64,000 nucleotides of DNA. Origin: Bacteroidota bacterium (GTDB taxonomy: Bacteria > Bacteroidota > Bacteroidia > AKYH767-A > OLB10). The stretch lies in the NCBI GenBank assembly GCA_016717725.1, contig JADKFA010000012.1, positions 1 through 64,000 of the forward strand, given 5' to 3'. The notes below the pieces were generated by a model, which saw nothing but the letters and a program-made list of their open reading frames with translations, ran no database searches and was not told where the DNA came from. Positions 19,102 to 28,851 of this stretch are shown piece by piece. Numbering within the stretch: position 1 is the first letter of the stretch; each line of letters begins with the position of its first letter. The position numbers and the translations under genes were made by a program.

Positions 19102-20294
19102 TTAAGCAGACTGTAATTCACAAATGGCTAACCACGCCATGAGTCCGGTTCCAATTTGCAAAGCATTTTCTTCGATGTCGAAAGTGGGAGTATGCACTGA
19201 TGAAATAATGCCTCGCGCTTCATTGCGTGTTCCTAAACGATAGAAGCAGGAAGGAGCTGTTTGGGAGAAGAAGGCAAAGTCTTCCGCCGCCATCCAAATG
19301 CTTAAGTCAACAACATTTTCAGCTCCTAAATAATCGATGGCATGTTGTTTTGCGCGTGCAGTTAACGCTTCGTCATTGTATAAAGTGGGATATCCTTTTC
19401 TGATTTCGAATTCTAATTTTCCACCCATCGACTCTACCAATTGATGTGCTAGATCGAGCATTCGTTGATGCGCTTCTTCTCTCCACTTTTCATCGAGCGT
19501 ACGGAAAGTTCCCTCTATGTAAACTTCATCTGGAATAACATTCGTAGCTCCATTTGCAATTACTTTTCCAAATGAAAGTACACTCGGTAAAATAGGATTA
19601 GCAACGCGACTCACAATTTGTTGCATAGCTACAATCAAATGTGATGTGATAAGCACAGGATCAATATTTAAATGCGGCATGGCTCCATGACCACCTTTAC
19701 CTTTCACTTTCAAATAAAGTTCGTCGGTACTTGCCATGTAAATTCCACTTCTAAAACCTACTTTTCCTGCAGGAATAAAGGGCATCACATGTTGACCAAA
19801 AACACTGGAAGGTTTTGGATTTTCCAACACGCCTTCTTTTATCATCATGGAAGCACCACCGGGAAGTTTTTCTTCGCCTGGTTGAAAAATGAGTTTGATG
19901 GTGCCTTCAAATTCATCTTTAATTGATTCAAGATGGATGCAGCTCCTAAAAGTGATGAAGTATGTGCGTCGTGACCACAGGCATGCATCACGCCTTCGTT
20001 CTGACTTCGGTAAGGCACATCGTTAGTTTCCGTGATGGGCAATGCATCCATATCGGCGCGGAGTGCAATTATTTTTGAAGATGGATTTTTTCCTTCGATG
20101 AGTCCCACCAATCCTGTACCCGCCACTTTATCTTTAAATGGAATACCGTACGCCGTTAATTTTTCAGCAACAAATTTTGAAGTGTTAAACTCCATAAAAG
20201 ATAATTCTGGATGACTGTGCAAATGCCGACGAATGGCCACAATTTCTTGTTGTTGTTGTGTGGCTAAGTCTTGCACTTTTTTTGCTGAGATCAT
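19102..20294 (-). CDS. M20-family metal-dependent amidohydrolase, one frameshift
   Basis: Read from 20294 down, the product resembles N-acyl-L-amino-acid amidohydrolases/hippurate hydrolases. The N-terminal part has IRRHLHSHPELSFMEFNTSK, ALRADMDALPI and HACGHDAHT (metal ligands). The frame shifts near 19918-19920, where the strand reads TTAAAGATG instead of the expected TTAAAAGATG (one A missing). Restoring it gives LKDEFEGTIKLIFQPGEEKL, with the catalytic Glu pair, and leads into GGASMMIKEGVLENP. The second part has GGHGAMPH (dimerisation domain), NVIPDEVYIEGTFRTLDEKW and MAAEDFAFFSQTAPSCFYRL (last metal ligand). The corrected length is about 397 residues, normal for the family. The natural substrate is unknown. 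Confidence 0.9.
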
Positions 20295-20359
20295 CTTTTT
20301 AGAATCGTATTTTTTTAATTGGAAAAGTAAATTTGTTTTTTTAGATGGATTTATTTGTA

Positions 20360-23300
20360 TTAGAAGTCGAGTCCGAGGGAGAAATAAAATATTCTTTCCT
20401 GCACTACACCATCATCAACTCCCCAAGCCCAGTCGGCTCTTAAGAAGTAGCCAAGCACTCGGCTTCGTAAACCGAATCCATAGCCACCAACAATAGGTTC
20501 TACCGTTTTGGTTACAGAGATACTAATAGGATTTCCATTATAGTCTTTTCTAAATAATGAATTCGATTTATCGTATGGGTTCGGACCTGTCCAAGCCGTA
20601 CCGATATCACCGAATCCAATAATTTGGAAGTTGCGAATGAAATCGGAACGTATTGGTTTGTTGACTAAGTATTGAAAGATGGGAAGACGAATTTCACTAT
20701 TGATGAGTGCGAAACTATTTCCATTTCTGATGTTTTGAATAAATCCGCGCATGTTTGTCGCTAATGCCTGAAAAGCATATCGCTGAGTTTGATCTATCTG
20801 AATATCGTAATTGAAATTATCGGAAGGCGTAAATGCATTATCCGTAGAACCTAAATAGTAAATCAATTTACGTGTACCGATGGAAGTACTTGCTGCAAAT
20901 CGATTCGCCCAAATAAGTTGACGATGGATCTTAAGATAATGACGGAAGTCGGCACCGAAAACACCTAACACCGCATTCTTTTGATCGAGTTGTTGATAGA
21001 GCTCTGCAAATACTTTGTAACGTATTCCATTGTAAAGATTCAATCCTGTATTGATGGAATTATCGTAAACAAATTCAGCTCTCGCCGATCCCCAATGTTG
21101 GAATTGATTGGGAATGGAGAGATTGGCTAAGTCGGTACTTAAAATGGCCAATCGATCATTGCGATACGCAACCATTCCACGTACACTTGCTAAGTCATTG
21201 AATGGCCAGCGCACGTTGTATTTCACTTCATGTGTATGCACTTTGTATAGAGAAAAATTGGTTGCTTCCTCACGCCCTTGTCGGTAGAATGAAATGGATT
21301 TATCCAATCGATGCCTTAAATTTTCATAACGTACATAATACTCATTTGAATTTAAATTTCCGCTGAGTCGAAATCCACCTACTATTCGATAATCATCAAA
21401 AAGATCATTCACACCAATTTTAAATAAAGCATTTAATCCCGGATAAAAATAAACAGCTCCACCTGTGTAGGCTTGATAAGTTTCATTTAATAAATTATTG
21501 TCGAGTTGTGTTAATACATAACTCGGCATAAATGATAATTCGTAGTTGCGTTGTTTAGGTAATTGATAGGATGCTGAATCTTCCACAGGACCTTGTGCAA
21601 TTATTCCAATAGGTGTTTCACTTGAATTTGGATCAAGAGGATCAGCTAAATTTACGGTGTCAGTTGCTGGTTTTTGTACAACAGGTTTTTCTTTTTCCTT
21701 TTTATTTTTCTTGCGTGGAAAATCAGACTGAAAAACATAATTATTAATATCGATGGACGTACTGTCGGCTACCTTTTCGGTGTTGGTGGAGGTGGAAGTG
21801 GAGGAGTTTTCTTGCGTAACTACCTTAACGTTGGTTCCGCTTTGTGATTTTTCCTTTTTCGGTGCTGCCGCTCTAAAATTCTTATTGCGTAAACTGGTAT
21901 TTTTTAGTGGCTCCGTAAGTATAGAAGTAGAGGAGGGCGAGGGATTCAAAAAAATCTGATAACGTGAATTCAAATGCATCAATTCTGCATACTTTGTTCC
22001 CTTGCTACTCAAGTCGTGTTGCAATACATTTCGTTTGTAATCACTTTGTGGTTCCGATTTCACAATATAACGGTAGTGGATTACCGTATCAATATAAGCA
22101 ATGGCACTATCGAGTGTTGCAGTATATCGGTTTTTAATTCCATTCTCATCGCTGAGGTAGGAGAAATGAGAAGAGTCTAATTGTATGGGTTCCGTTTCAT
22201 TAATCCCATAGGTGTTGGTGAGTTGAAGAAGTTGAGCCGATTTGTTCATGTAATCATACAAGAAGACATCGCTCGACTGTGGTATATCTAACTCATCCGC
22301 TTGGCGAATAGGAGTAGGGCGCAAGGTATCTTCGGTACGTGTAGAGCTGAAGATAATGTAACGATCGTCCATCACAAATTTTGGAGAAAGATCGTCCCAA
22401 CGGTCTTTAGTGAGTTGAGTATATGTTTTGGTGCGCGGACTAAAACTATAAAGATCGGACTGACCTTTTTGCACTGCTGATAAAATGATTTCAGAACCAG
22501 AGGAATTATAACTGAAGTCGAGCACTTTTTCGAAGTAGAAAAATTTATTCGATTCACGTTTTGTTTTCTTGCCGAATGTGTAATAGTCTAACCAGAGTTT
22601 TCCTTTCTTTTCCTTGATGGCACTCAAATATCTTCCTGAAGGATGCCAAGCCAATGTTGGATAACTTAAATCCATCGCTTGGTTCACCGACTTATACCCA
22701 CCCTTTGCAATTTTTTTTCTTTTCTTGGTACGTACATCATACAACCAAATTTTATATTTTCCCAAGTCGTTGGTCACATAGGCAATTTGATTTCCATCGG
22801 GACTCACTCTTACCTGACTCAAATAGCGATTTTGTTTTTTCAAAACATAAACAGGATCACCTACAGGTAATTTTCGATTCTTATCATCTTCCACGTAAAG
22901 ATTTTGATAATACTGAATCCAATTTTTCCGAACCTCCTTCATCGGCACACCCAACACATAAATAAAACCGTTTTCAATATTTCGGTTGATGCGTGTCATG
23001 TACAGTAAATTTGAAACCGATGTTTTACCATACGTTTCTACTATATAATTCCAAAGCGACATCCCTGCAAACTCAGCAGCTTGCCCCGTGAGGTTATCAA
23101 AATTCCGATAATGTTTTCCTAAGATGGCATCACGCATTTTACTATCTTCTTCGGGTGTCCATCCTTTCGAAACATAAGCAATCAATCCATTCACATACCA
23201 CTCTGGCAGATTCAACAAAACCGATGCTTGCAAACGATCTTTAATACTTCCTCCATACATCAGTTGATTCACCATCACCTGTGCAACACCTGCACGAATT

Positions 23301-23731
23301 TGCTCACGGAAATGGCGATAGTCACCATCAAAATAAATCAAAATTTTATTTCCTACAATGCGAGTCAATCCACCCGTATTGGTATTTTGTTCTTCACCCT
23401 CTAATCCAATATTCGTTTGCTTCAGATCAGTGAGTCGGTTATATATGATAAACTGAAATCGACCATTAATGCGATAATCAAAAAGCTTTTCAATTTCTGC
23501 AATGTCGGCATCTGCTGTTCTTCCAGTATAAACGGCAAGTTCTTGTCCGCCGAGGTAGAAATACGTATCGAAATTTTTGAAGCGATAGAAAGTCCATAAA
23601 AAATCATTGTATTGAACTCTGTTCTTCCCAAAATTCATCTGCACCCCTCTTGTAAACTGAGCATTGGCTGAGGGAGCCAAGAGCATAAAGATGAGCAGAT
23701 AAGTAAGTCTTTGTAAAATCGTTTTAGCCAT
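20360..23731 (-). CDS. Large TolB-like propeller plus outer-membrane barrel protein
   Basis: A 1123-residue protein with a signal peptide (LTYLLIFMLLAPSANAQ). Residues of about 30-290 form a peptidase-MA-like domain without an obvious zinc site (LNLPEWYVNGLIAYVSKGW). Residues of about 300-620 contain TolB/PD40 propeller blades (VRVSPDGNQIAYVTNDLGKY; YPTLAWHPSGRYLSAIKEK; SPKFVMDDRYIIFSSTRT). A low-complexity charged linker with a Lys-rich patch (KKNKKEKEKP) follows. The last 370 residues look like an Omp85-type barrel (GGYGFGLRSRVLGYFLRADW; last residue Phe). Such fusions are common in Bacteroidota; the role is unknown. It reads without frameshift over 3.4 kb. Confidence 0.75.
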   Translation of the reverse strand: MAKTILQRLTYLLIFMLLAPSANAQFTRGVQMNFGKNRVQYNDFLWTFYRFKNFDTYFYLGGQELAVYTGRTADADIAEIEKLFDYRINGRFQFIIYNRLTDLKQTNIGLEGEEQNTNTGGLTRIVGNKILIYFDGDYRHFREQIRAGVAQVMVNQLMYGGSIKDRLQASVLLNLPEWYVNGLIAYVSKGWTPEEDSKMRDAILGKHYRNFDNLTGQAAEFAGMSLWNYIVETYGKTSVSNLLYMTRINRNIENGFIYVLGVPMKEVRKNWIQYYQNLYVEDDKNRKLPVGDPVYVLKKQNRYLSQVRVSPDGNQIAYVTNDLGKYKIWLYDVRTKKRKKIAKGGYKSVNQAMDLSYPTLAWHPSGRYLSAIKEKKGKLWLDYYTFGKKTKRESNKFFYFEKVLDFSYNSSGSEIILSAVQKGQSDLYSFSPRTKTYTQLTKDRWDDLSPKFVMDDRYIIFSSTRTEDTLRPTPIRQADELDIPQSSDVFLYDYMNKSAQLLQLTNTYGINETEPIQLDSSHFSYLSDENGIKNRYTATLDSAIAYIDTVIHYRYIVKSEPQSDYKRNVLQHDLSSKGTKYAELMHLNSRYQIFLNPSPSSTSILTEPLKNTSLRNKNFRAAAPKKEKSQSGTNVKVVTQENSSTSTSTNTEKVADSTSIDINNYVFQSDFPRKKNKKEKEKPVVQKPATDTVNLADPLDPNSSETPIGIIAQGPVEDSASYQLPKQRNYELSFMPSYVLTQLDNNLLNETYQAYTGGAVYFYPGLNALFKIGVNDLFDDYRIVGGFRLSGNLNSNEYYVRYENLRHRLDKSISFYRQGREEATNFSLYKVHTHEVKYNVRWPFNDLASVRGMVAYRNDRLAILSTDLANLSIPNQFQHWGSARAEFVYDNSINTGLNLYNGIRYKVFAELYQQLDQKNAVLGVFGADFRHYLKIHRQLIWANRFAASTSIGTRKLIYYLGSTDNAFTPSDNFNYDIQIDQTQRYAFQALATNMRGFIQNIRNGNSFALINSEIRLPIFQYLVNKPIRSDFIRNFQIIGFGDIGTAWTGPNPYDKSNSLFRKDYNGNPISISVTKTVEPIVGGYGFGLRSRVLGYFLRADWAWGVDDGVVQERIFYFSLGLDF

Positions 23732-23814
23732 AGAATCTAAGGGCTAAATTAGGGAATTTCAGCACTAAATATTAGGAATATTAAAGTAAACGTGCGTAGA
23801 AGCCTTGTATTGCG

Positions 23815-23822
23815 TACTTTTG
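23815..23822 (+). promoter_or_regulatory. Candidate -7 promoter element of gldC (TACTTTTG)
   Basis: TACTTTTG matches TAnnTTTG exactly, 22 bases before the gldC ATG. I see no clear -33 TTG at the right distance. Confidence 0.4.
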
Positions 23823-23844
23823 ACACCTCGCTGACTAAAGAAAT

Positions 23845-24195
23845 ATGTCGATTAACACCAAAGTAGCCCGCCGATCTGAGATTAAAGTGATGGTGGAGCT
23901 GAATGAAGAAAAGCAGCCCGTTGGACTTCAATGGCTTGCTCAAGATGCTGGCTTAGAGGCAGAAAAACCAGCAAGTGCCATGCTCTTAGCCATTTGGGAC
24001 AAAACCGATAAGAGCACTATGCGCATTGATTTGTGGACCCACGAGATGTCGGTGGAGGAAATGGAGTTTTTCATGTATGAGACGTTGGCAAGTATGGCCG
24101 ATACCTACGAGCGATCCACCAGTGACAGTGAAATGGCGAAAGAGATAAAAGCTTTTGCGCATCGGTTCGGGAAAGAGAAAAAAGTAATCAAATAA
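23845..24195 (+). CDS. gldC: Gliding motility accessory protein GldC
   Basis: A 116-residue soluble protein with the family pattern. It has RRSEIKVMVELNEEKQPVGL near the start, then LQWLAQDAG, AMLLAIWDKTDKSTMRIDLW and VEEMEFFMYETLASMADTYE. GldC is restricted to Bacteroidota and resembles SecB-fold chaperones. In Flavobacterium johnsoniae it supports gliding and the T9SS-linked motility machine, though its exact job is unclear. It stands alone between the divergent TolB-like gene and engB, without other gld genes, so it cannot be taken as proof that the organism glides. Confidence 0.88.
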   Translation: MSINTKVARRSEIKVMVELNEEKQPVGLQWLAQDAGLEAEKPASAMLLAIWDKTDKSTMRIDLWTHEMSVEEMEFFMYETLASMADTYERSTSDSEMAKEIKAFAHRFGKEKKVIK

Positions 24196-24271
24196 TTTTC
24201 GTTTGTTGTGGTTTCCTTTCTGTAGATGGGCGAAGCGACAAGAAAATAATTAAACAATAAGGAGGAAAATC

Positions 24272-24901
24272 GTGAAAGTAAAAACGGCAACATTTGTAAA
24301 AAGTTCAGGAACGGTAGAGCAACTTCCCGAAGCCGATTTGCCTGAATTTGCTTTCATTGGTCGATCCAATGTGGGGAAATCGTCGCTTATTAATTTTTTA
24401 GTGAATAAAAAAGAGTTGGCACATACTTCTGGGAGTCCAGGAAAAACACAAACCATCAATCATTTTCTAATCAACAAAACATGGTATCTTGTCGATTTGC
24501 CAGGATATGGATTTGCGAAAGTTGCGCAATCGATGCGTGCCGAATGGGAAAAAACGTTGTACAAATACTTAGGCAAGCGCGAAAATTTATTGACCGTTTT
24601 TGTTTTGGTAGATGTTCGGATTGAACCACAAAAAAAAGATTTAGCCTTTTTAAAAACCATTGGAGAACATGGCTTAGCCATCGCCATTGCATTTACTAAA
24701 GCCGATAAAATTAGCAAGGAGCAACTCAATAATAACATTGAAGCATTTAGACAAGCGATGTTAGAAGATTGGGAAGAAACACCACCATTTTTTGTAACCT
24801 CTGTTGTCGAAGAAAAAGGTAAAGAAGAATTGCTAAAATACATCGCCGAAACATCTACTATTTTTATAAAACCGAAAGGGAAAGAGAAGATGAATTTTTA
24901 G
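24272..24901 (+). CDS. engB: Ribosome-biogenesis GTPase EngB (YsxC/YihA)
   Basis: A 209-residue GTPase that assists assembly of the large ribosomal subunit. The G motifs are all visible: G1 FIGRSNVGKSSLIN (residues of about 30-43), G2 TSGSPGKTQTIN, G3 VDLPGYGFAKV, G4 FTKADKI and G5 TSVVEEKGKEELL. The start codon at 24272 is GTG, preceded by AAGGAGG (24260-24266), an unusually good Shine-Dalgarno sequence for this phylum, which usually lacks strong ones. It lies 76 bases after gldC. Confidence 0.95.
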   Translation: MKVKTATFVKSSGTVEQLPEADLPEFAFIGRSNVGKSSLINFLVNKKELAHTSGSPGKTQTINHFLINKTWYLVDLPGYGFAKVAQSMRAEWEKTLYKYLGKRENLLTVFVLVDVRIEPQKKDLAFLKTIGEHGLAIAIAFTKADKISKEQLNNNIEAFRQAMLEDWEETPPFFVTSVVEEKGKEELLKYIAETSTIFIKPKGKEKMNF

Positions 24902-25373
24902 TAACTTAAAATTTCTCGTTTTATCTAAGTTTAAAAGCCGCAGATTTATTAGGATCTTTTATGATTTGCTCTGATTTTCTTCTAGATAAAAATAAAATCG
25001 TACTTTGAAAAGTTTTTTAATTGGGATTATACTATCATTGAACACGGATGACACGGATAATTTGGATTTACACGGATTTGGTTTTAGCTGAAACAAAATT
25101 TGACTATGTTACATCAGTGCGAAGCAAAAAGGTTATAATGGGAAACTTTGCGCCTTCGCGTCTTTTAACCTGAGCTTGCCGATGGTTGCGAGAAATAAAG
25201 CATTCGAAAAACTTAGCGGCTTTGCGTCCCGATAGCTATCGCATATGCGTCAGGCTAAGAAGTAATTTATTGAAGAAAAACAACAGTCTTTTCACTCGTA
25301 AACATTATATTTTTTCTTTTTAAAATTATTTGCGAGATCGCGCATCTGAAATAATTTATTATTTGGTATTGAT

Positions 25374-25426
25374 GAGCCCGCCTCCCATAAAATTGGATGA
25401 AATCCAATTTTATGGGAGGCGGGCTC
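25374..25426. repeat. Perfect 25-bp stem hairpin with 3-base loop
   Basis: The left arm 25374-25398 starts GAGCCCGCCTCCC and the right arm 25402-25426 is its exact reverse complement; the loop is GAA. There is no T-run on either side in the position of a terminator. Confidence 0.92.
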
Positions 25427-25447
25427 TATGAAGGGGGGTGAATTCCT

Positions 25448-25475
25448 GTAGAGACGCCATTAATGGCGTCTCTAC
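25448..25475. repeat. Perfect 28-bp palindrome
   Basis: GTAGAGACGCCATT is followed directly by its reverse complement. Palindromes of this GTAGAGACGC type recur between genes in many bacterial genomes, as far as I recall. Confidence 0.92.
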
Positions 25476-25681
25476 ATATTGGATTTAGCGATTGCTATTT
25501 GCAAATTTTTGCTAAACCTTTAAATTAGCCTGACGCTAATTCGATAGCTATCGGGATTGCGTGAAAATTTGGCGAAGGGATAAACACAGGATCATTTGGT
25601 GACCTGTGCGAGCTATTTTTACAACTTAAAATCAATCAGATTGTTTAAACTTTAAATTGAAATCACTTTCATTTTTTACAA

Positions 25682-25725
25682 AAATCACTTATGTGATAGA
25701 TAATTATTTATCACATAAGTGATTT
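25682..25725. repeat. Inverted repeat with 17-bp perfect arms
   Basis: The arms AAATCACTTATGTGATA (25682-25698) and TATCACATAAGTGATTT (25709-25725) flank a 10-base AT-rich spacer. It could be a regulator site or a transcript hairpin. The motif TGTGATA also occurs in the smaller palindrome at 30202-30222. Confidence 0.85.
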
Positions 25726-26016
25726 ATTTTGATTTGATCAATTAGTATTTAACAGAAAAGTTTGAATCTAAAATAGTGAGCTATTTTCTTCGATTAAATA
25801 AAAATAGATAAATATTTTTTTCAATCCTTTTTAATCCAAGAGCGGAATTTTGTTTTTTTCATACCCACACAAAAAGATATTTAACCCAACGATTTATTTC
25901 TTTAACCTATGCTTAGAGGTGAACTTTGAGAAATCATGGGTGAAAAGTTGCGCTAAAAAATAATTTTTCTAAATTTTTTTATCAATACGTTTACTGAAAT
26001 CGGGGTATTGTTTACA

Positions 26017-26024
26017 TATCTTTG
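26017..26024 (+). promoter_or_regulatory. Candidate -7 promoter element (TATCTTTG)
   Basis: TATCTTTG matches TAnnTTTG exactly, 85 bases before the ATG at 26110. The -33 element is not clear. A long leader would follow. Confidence 0.45.
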
Positions 26025-26109
26025 AAAATAACCTTTCCATTAATTGATGAATCTCTTACTCTAAGAGTATTCTTTTCTAAACCTTCCATAACAATTAAAT
26101 TTTAAGTTT

Positions 26110-28758
26110 ATGCATGAAAAACTACAATGGAAATTCTGGCTGCTTTTATGCATGATGATGTGGACATCTCAGCGCAGCTACTCACAACTCAGTTCATGTA
26201 TTAATGCAGATTTTGAACAGGGCACATTTGTAAATTGGACGGGAACAACGGGAGTATGTTGTCCTATCAATTCAACTACTACAGGAATTGTTTCTGGGAG
26301 GCATACTATAATGACTGGATCTGGAACGGATCCAAATACAAATGGTGCCGTTCCTGTTGTCGCTCCAGGCGGACAATTTTCAGCTCGACTCGGTAACGAT
26401 AATACTGGAGCACAAGCGGAACAATTGTCTTATCAAATTAGCGTAGACACAACGAATGCACTTTTTATTTACAGGTATGCCGTAGTGTTAGAAGATCCTA
26501 GTCATTCACCTTCGGCTCAACCACGTTTTGAAATTAGAGTCTATGATGCAAATGGACTCCCTGTAGGTTGCGGAACATATAATGTGTATGCATCTGCTGG
26601 AATTCCCGGATTTATTACCATCGTCAATCAGTCAGGAGGTGTAATTCGTTATCAAAACTGGACAACGGTTGGGTTAGATTTATCCGCATATATTGGACAA
26701 ACCATAACGATAGAATTTTCCACTGGAGATTGCGCTCATGGAGGACACTTTGGCTATGCCTATGTGGATTGTTATTGCAGTCCATTGCGAATTCTCAGTG
26801 ATTTTTGCTTGGGTTCTGGATCAACTACGCTTACAGCACCTCTTGGATTTGCTTCTTATCTCTGGAGTACTGGAGACAGCACACAGACTATTAATTTACA
26901 AAATGCTATTGTAGGAACGCAATACCAATGCACCATGACTTCCGTAACTGGTTGTACTGTTACGCTCACTGCTATTTTATCTACAACGGTGATCGCATCT
27001 GCATATAACCTAAATAATAACTGCCAGAATCCAGTGCAATTCTATGATTCATCTGTTGTAGTTACCGGTTCACCCATCAATCAATGGCTTTGGAATTTTG
27101 GAGATGGAACAACCTCAACCTTGCAAAACCCGTTACACACATTTAGTGCAGTCGGAAGTTATTCAGTTTCATTATTAGTTACAAATGCAGGCGGATGTAC
27201 GGATACCATTCTGCAAAATGTAGTTATTGGACCGCAACCGCTTCCTACCTTCAATGCTACGGTTGTTTGTCCAGGTACACCTACTCTTTTTACTGACCTG
27301 AGTTTTTCTCCCAGTGGAAGTATTGCTGCATGGAACTGGAATTTCGGCGATGGTTCACCTGTGGATTCCAGTTCAGCTCCTACACATATCTATCAGTTGC
27401 CAGGTACCTATCCTGTTCAATTAATAATCACCGATTCTATAGGCTGTAAAGATACCACAATACAAACGGTTGCGACGCTGCCTGGTCCAGTATCCGGATT
27501 TACTGTTCCAGTGATATGTGCACAAAACCAAGTAGGATTTCTGGATACTTCTCTGGTTGTAGGAACATCCATTTCCGGATGGGAATGGAGTTTCGGAGAT
27601 GCTTCACCGTTAGTATCCGGAACAGGGGCACCCGTTCATACGTATCTTAGCCCTGGAAATTATACAACTGAATTGATTGTTACTACTGCAAATGGATGTA
27701 TAGATACAGCGAGTTCCTTGGTTACGGTTTGTCCATTACCTTCCGTTTCTTTTTATGCGGATACAGTTTGTTTTGGAGATAAACATTCCTTCCAGAATCT
27801 TACAGCTATCGCATCAGGCTCTGTTGTTAGTTGGAATTGGAGCTTTGGTGATAACACACTTTCCAATTCGTTTGAACCGAATCATACCTATGCTTCCATT
27901 GGAACTTTTCCGATCACCTTAGTAGCTACAAGTAATATGGGATGTAAGGATTCTTCCAGCAATACTGCGCATGTTTGGCATTTACCACGACCTGATTTTA
28001 TGGTGAATGATTCTGCAGGTTGTAGGCCGCATGGAGTGCAGTTTACAAACCTAAGCACAAGTATAGATGGGTCTATTATCAAATGTTGGTGGGATTTTGG
28101 AAATGGAGATGTTGATTCATTACCTGTTGTAGAAGCAAAATATATTGATGCGGGTAAGTATGATGTAAATCTTAAAGTAAGAAGCAACTATGGCTGCCAA
28201 AACGATACTACAAAATATAAATATGTTACCGTCTATGAACTTCCAACTGCTTCCTTTATAAATGAACCAAATGACCCGAGTATGTTCGTGCCAGTGGTGA
28301 GCTTTCTAGATAAATCTGTAAATGCTATACAATGGTGGTGGAACTTTGGTGATTCAACTACATCAGAGTTGCAATTTCCTCAGCATAGCTTTACACAAGT
28401 TGGTGTTTATACAATAACACTGATTGTAGAAAGTACCGAAGGTTGTCGTGATACAACATGGGAGGTGCTCGAATTGAAAGATGATTATGCTTTCTGGATT
28501 CCAAACTCTTTTACACCCAATGACGATGGGACAAACGATTTGTTTATTGTGAAGGGCTTTGGTTATTCAGACTTTTCGATCATTGTTTTTAATCGACTAG
28601 GAGATCTTATTTTCTCCAGCACTAACGATTCAGTAGGATGGGATGGGAAACAAAATGGAACACCTGCTGCGATGGATGTGTATGTTTACGTAGTTAAAAT
28701 AAAGGATGTGTTTGGTAGTCCGCATATCTACAACGGTACCTTAAGTTTGGTGCGATGA
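26110..28758 (+). CDS. Secreted multi-PKD protein with T9SS type B (gliding-associated) C-terminal domain
   Basis: An 882-residue exported protein. The signal peptide (FWLLLCMMMWTSQRSYSQ) is followed by a lectin/jellyroll-like domain of about 220 residues (SSCINADFEQGTFVNWTGTT; FSARLGNDNTGAQAEQLSYQ). Six PKD domains follow, recognised by WNFGDG-type cores: WLWNFGDGTTS, WNWNFGDGSPVD, WEWSFGDASPL, WNWSFGDNTLS, CWWDFGNGDVD and WWWNFGDSTTS. The C-terminal 90 residues are the gliding-motility-associated type B sorting domain (IPNSFTPNDDGTNDLFIVKG; FSIIVFNRLGDLIFSSTN; GWDGKQNGTPAAMDVYVYVV). It is probably a surface adhesin or matrix protein. There is no frameshift. Alone between gene-free DNA and the convergent fic gene. 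Confidence 0.85.
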   Translation: MHEKLQWKFWLLLCMMMWTSQRSYSQLSSCINADFEQGTFVNWTGTTGVCCPINSTTTGIVSGRHTIMTGSGTDPNTNGAVPVVAPGGQFSARLGNDNTGAQAEQLSYQISVDTTNALFIYRYAVVLEDPSHSPSAQPRFEIRVYDANGLPVGCGTYNVYASAGIPGFITIVNQSGGVIRYQNWTTVGLDLSAYIGQTITIEFSTGDCAHGGHFGYAYVDCYCSPLRILSDFCLGSGSTTLTAPLGFASYLWSTGDSTQTINLQNAIVGTQYQCTMTSVTGCTVTLTAILSTTVIASAYNLNNNCQNPVQFYDSSVVVTGSPINQWLWNFGDGTTSTLQNPLHTFSAVGSYSVSLLVTNAGGCTDTILQNVVIGPQPLPTFNATVVCPGTPTLFTDLSFSPSGSIAAWNWNFGDGSPVDSSSAPTHIYQLPGTYPVQLIITDSIGCKDTTIQTVATLPGPVSGFTVPVICAQNQVGFLDTSLVVGTSISGWEWSFGDASPLVSGTGAPVHTYLSPGNYTTELIVTTANGCIDTASSLVTVCPLPSVSFYADTVCFGDKHSFQNLTAIASGSVVSWNWSFGDNTLSNSFEPNHTYASIGTFPITLVATSNMGCKDSSSNTAHVWHLPRPDFMVNDSAGCRPHGVQFTNLSTSIDGSIIKCWWDFGNGDVDSLPVVEAKYIDAGKYDVNLKVRSNYGCQNDTTKYKYVTVYELPTASFINEPNDPSMFVPVVSFLDKSVNAIQWWWNFGDSTTSELQFPQHSFTQVGVYTITLIVESTEGCRDTTWEVLELKDDYAFWIPNSFTPNDDGTNDLFIVKGFGYSDFSIIVFNRLGDLIFSSTNDSVGWDGKQNGTPAAMDVYVYVVKIKDVFGSPHIYNGTLSLVR

Positions 28759-28851
28759 TAATTATAGATTTTTTATCGCAGCGCACCCTTTGAGTACTTT
28801 GCGATTATTTTATATAGTAACTCAGTGCAAAAGCGTCCAATTTATTTTTGG

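Larger units (their letters stand above)
25228..25555. repeat. Composite palindromic element bounded by a 31-bp imperfect inverted repeat
   Basis: The left arm at 25228-25258 (CCCGATAGCTATCG...GCGTCAGGCTAA) and the right arm at 25525-25555 are reverse complements at 27 of 31 positions. Each arm itself contains the short palindrome CGATAGCTATCG. Enclosed are a 25-bp-stem hairpin (25374-25426) and a 28-bp palindrome (25448-25475). No reading frame is inside. It resembles a small non-autonomous mobile or REP-like element; this is an inference. Confidence 0.65.
24902..26109. other. Gene-free region of about 1.2 kb with several inverted repeats
   Basis: No plausible coding frame on either strand. 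The region holds short phrases that recur between Bacteroidota genes, such as AACACGGATGACACGGAT near 25040 and AACTTAGCGGCTTTGCGTC near 25210. It also has the hairpin elements listed separately, and an AT-rich leader with a possible promoter before the gene at 26110. Confidence 0.7.

Noticed and set aside
20360..23731. TolB component of the Tol-Pal system
   Set aside because: The protein has TolB-like blades but is far longer, with an N-terminal peptidase-like region and a C-terminal barrel, and no tolQRA or pal genes are near.
24902..26109. Non-coding RNA or riboswitch upstream of the PKD gene
   Set aside because: Hairpins are present but no known aptamer pattern is recognised, and the palindromes look like intergenic repeats.
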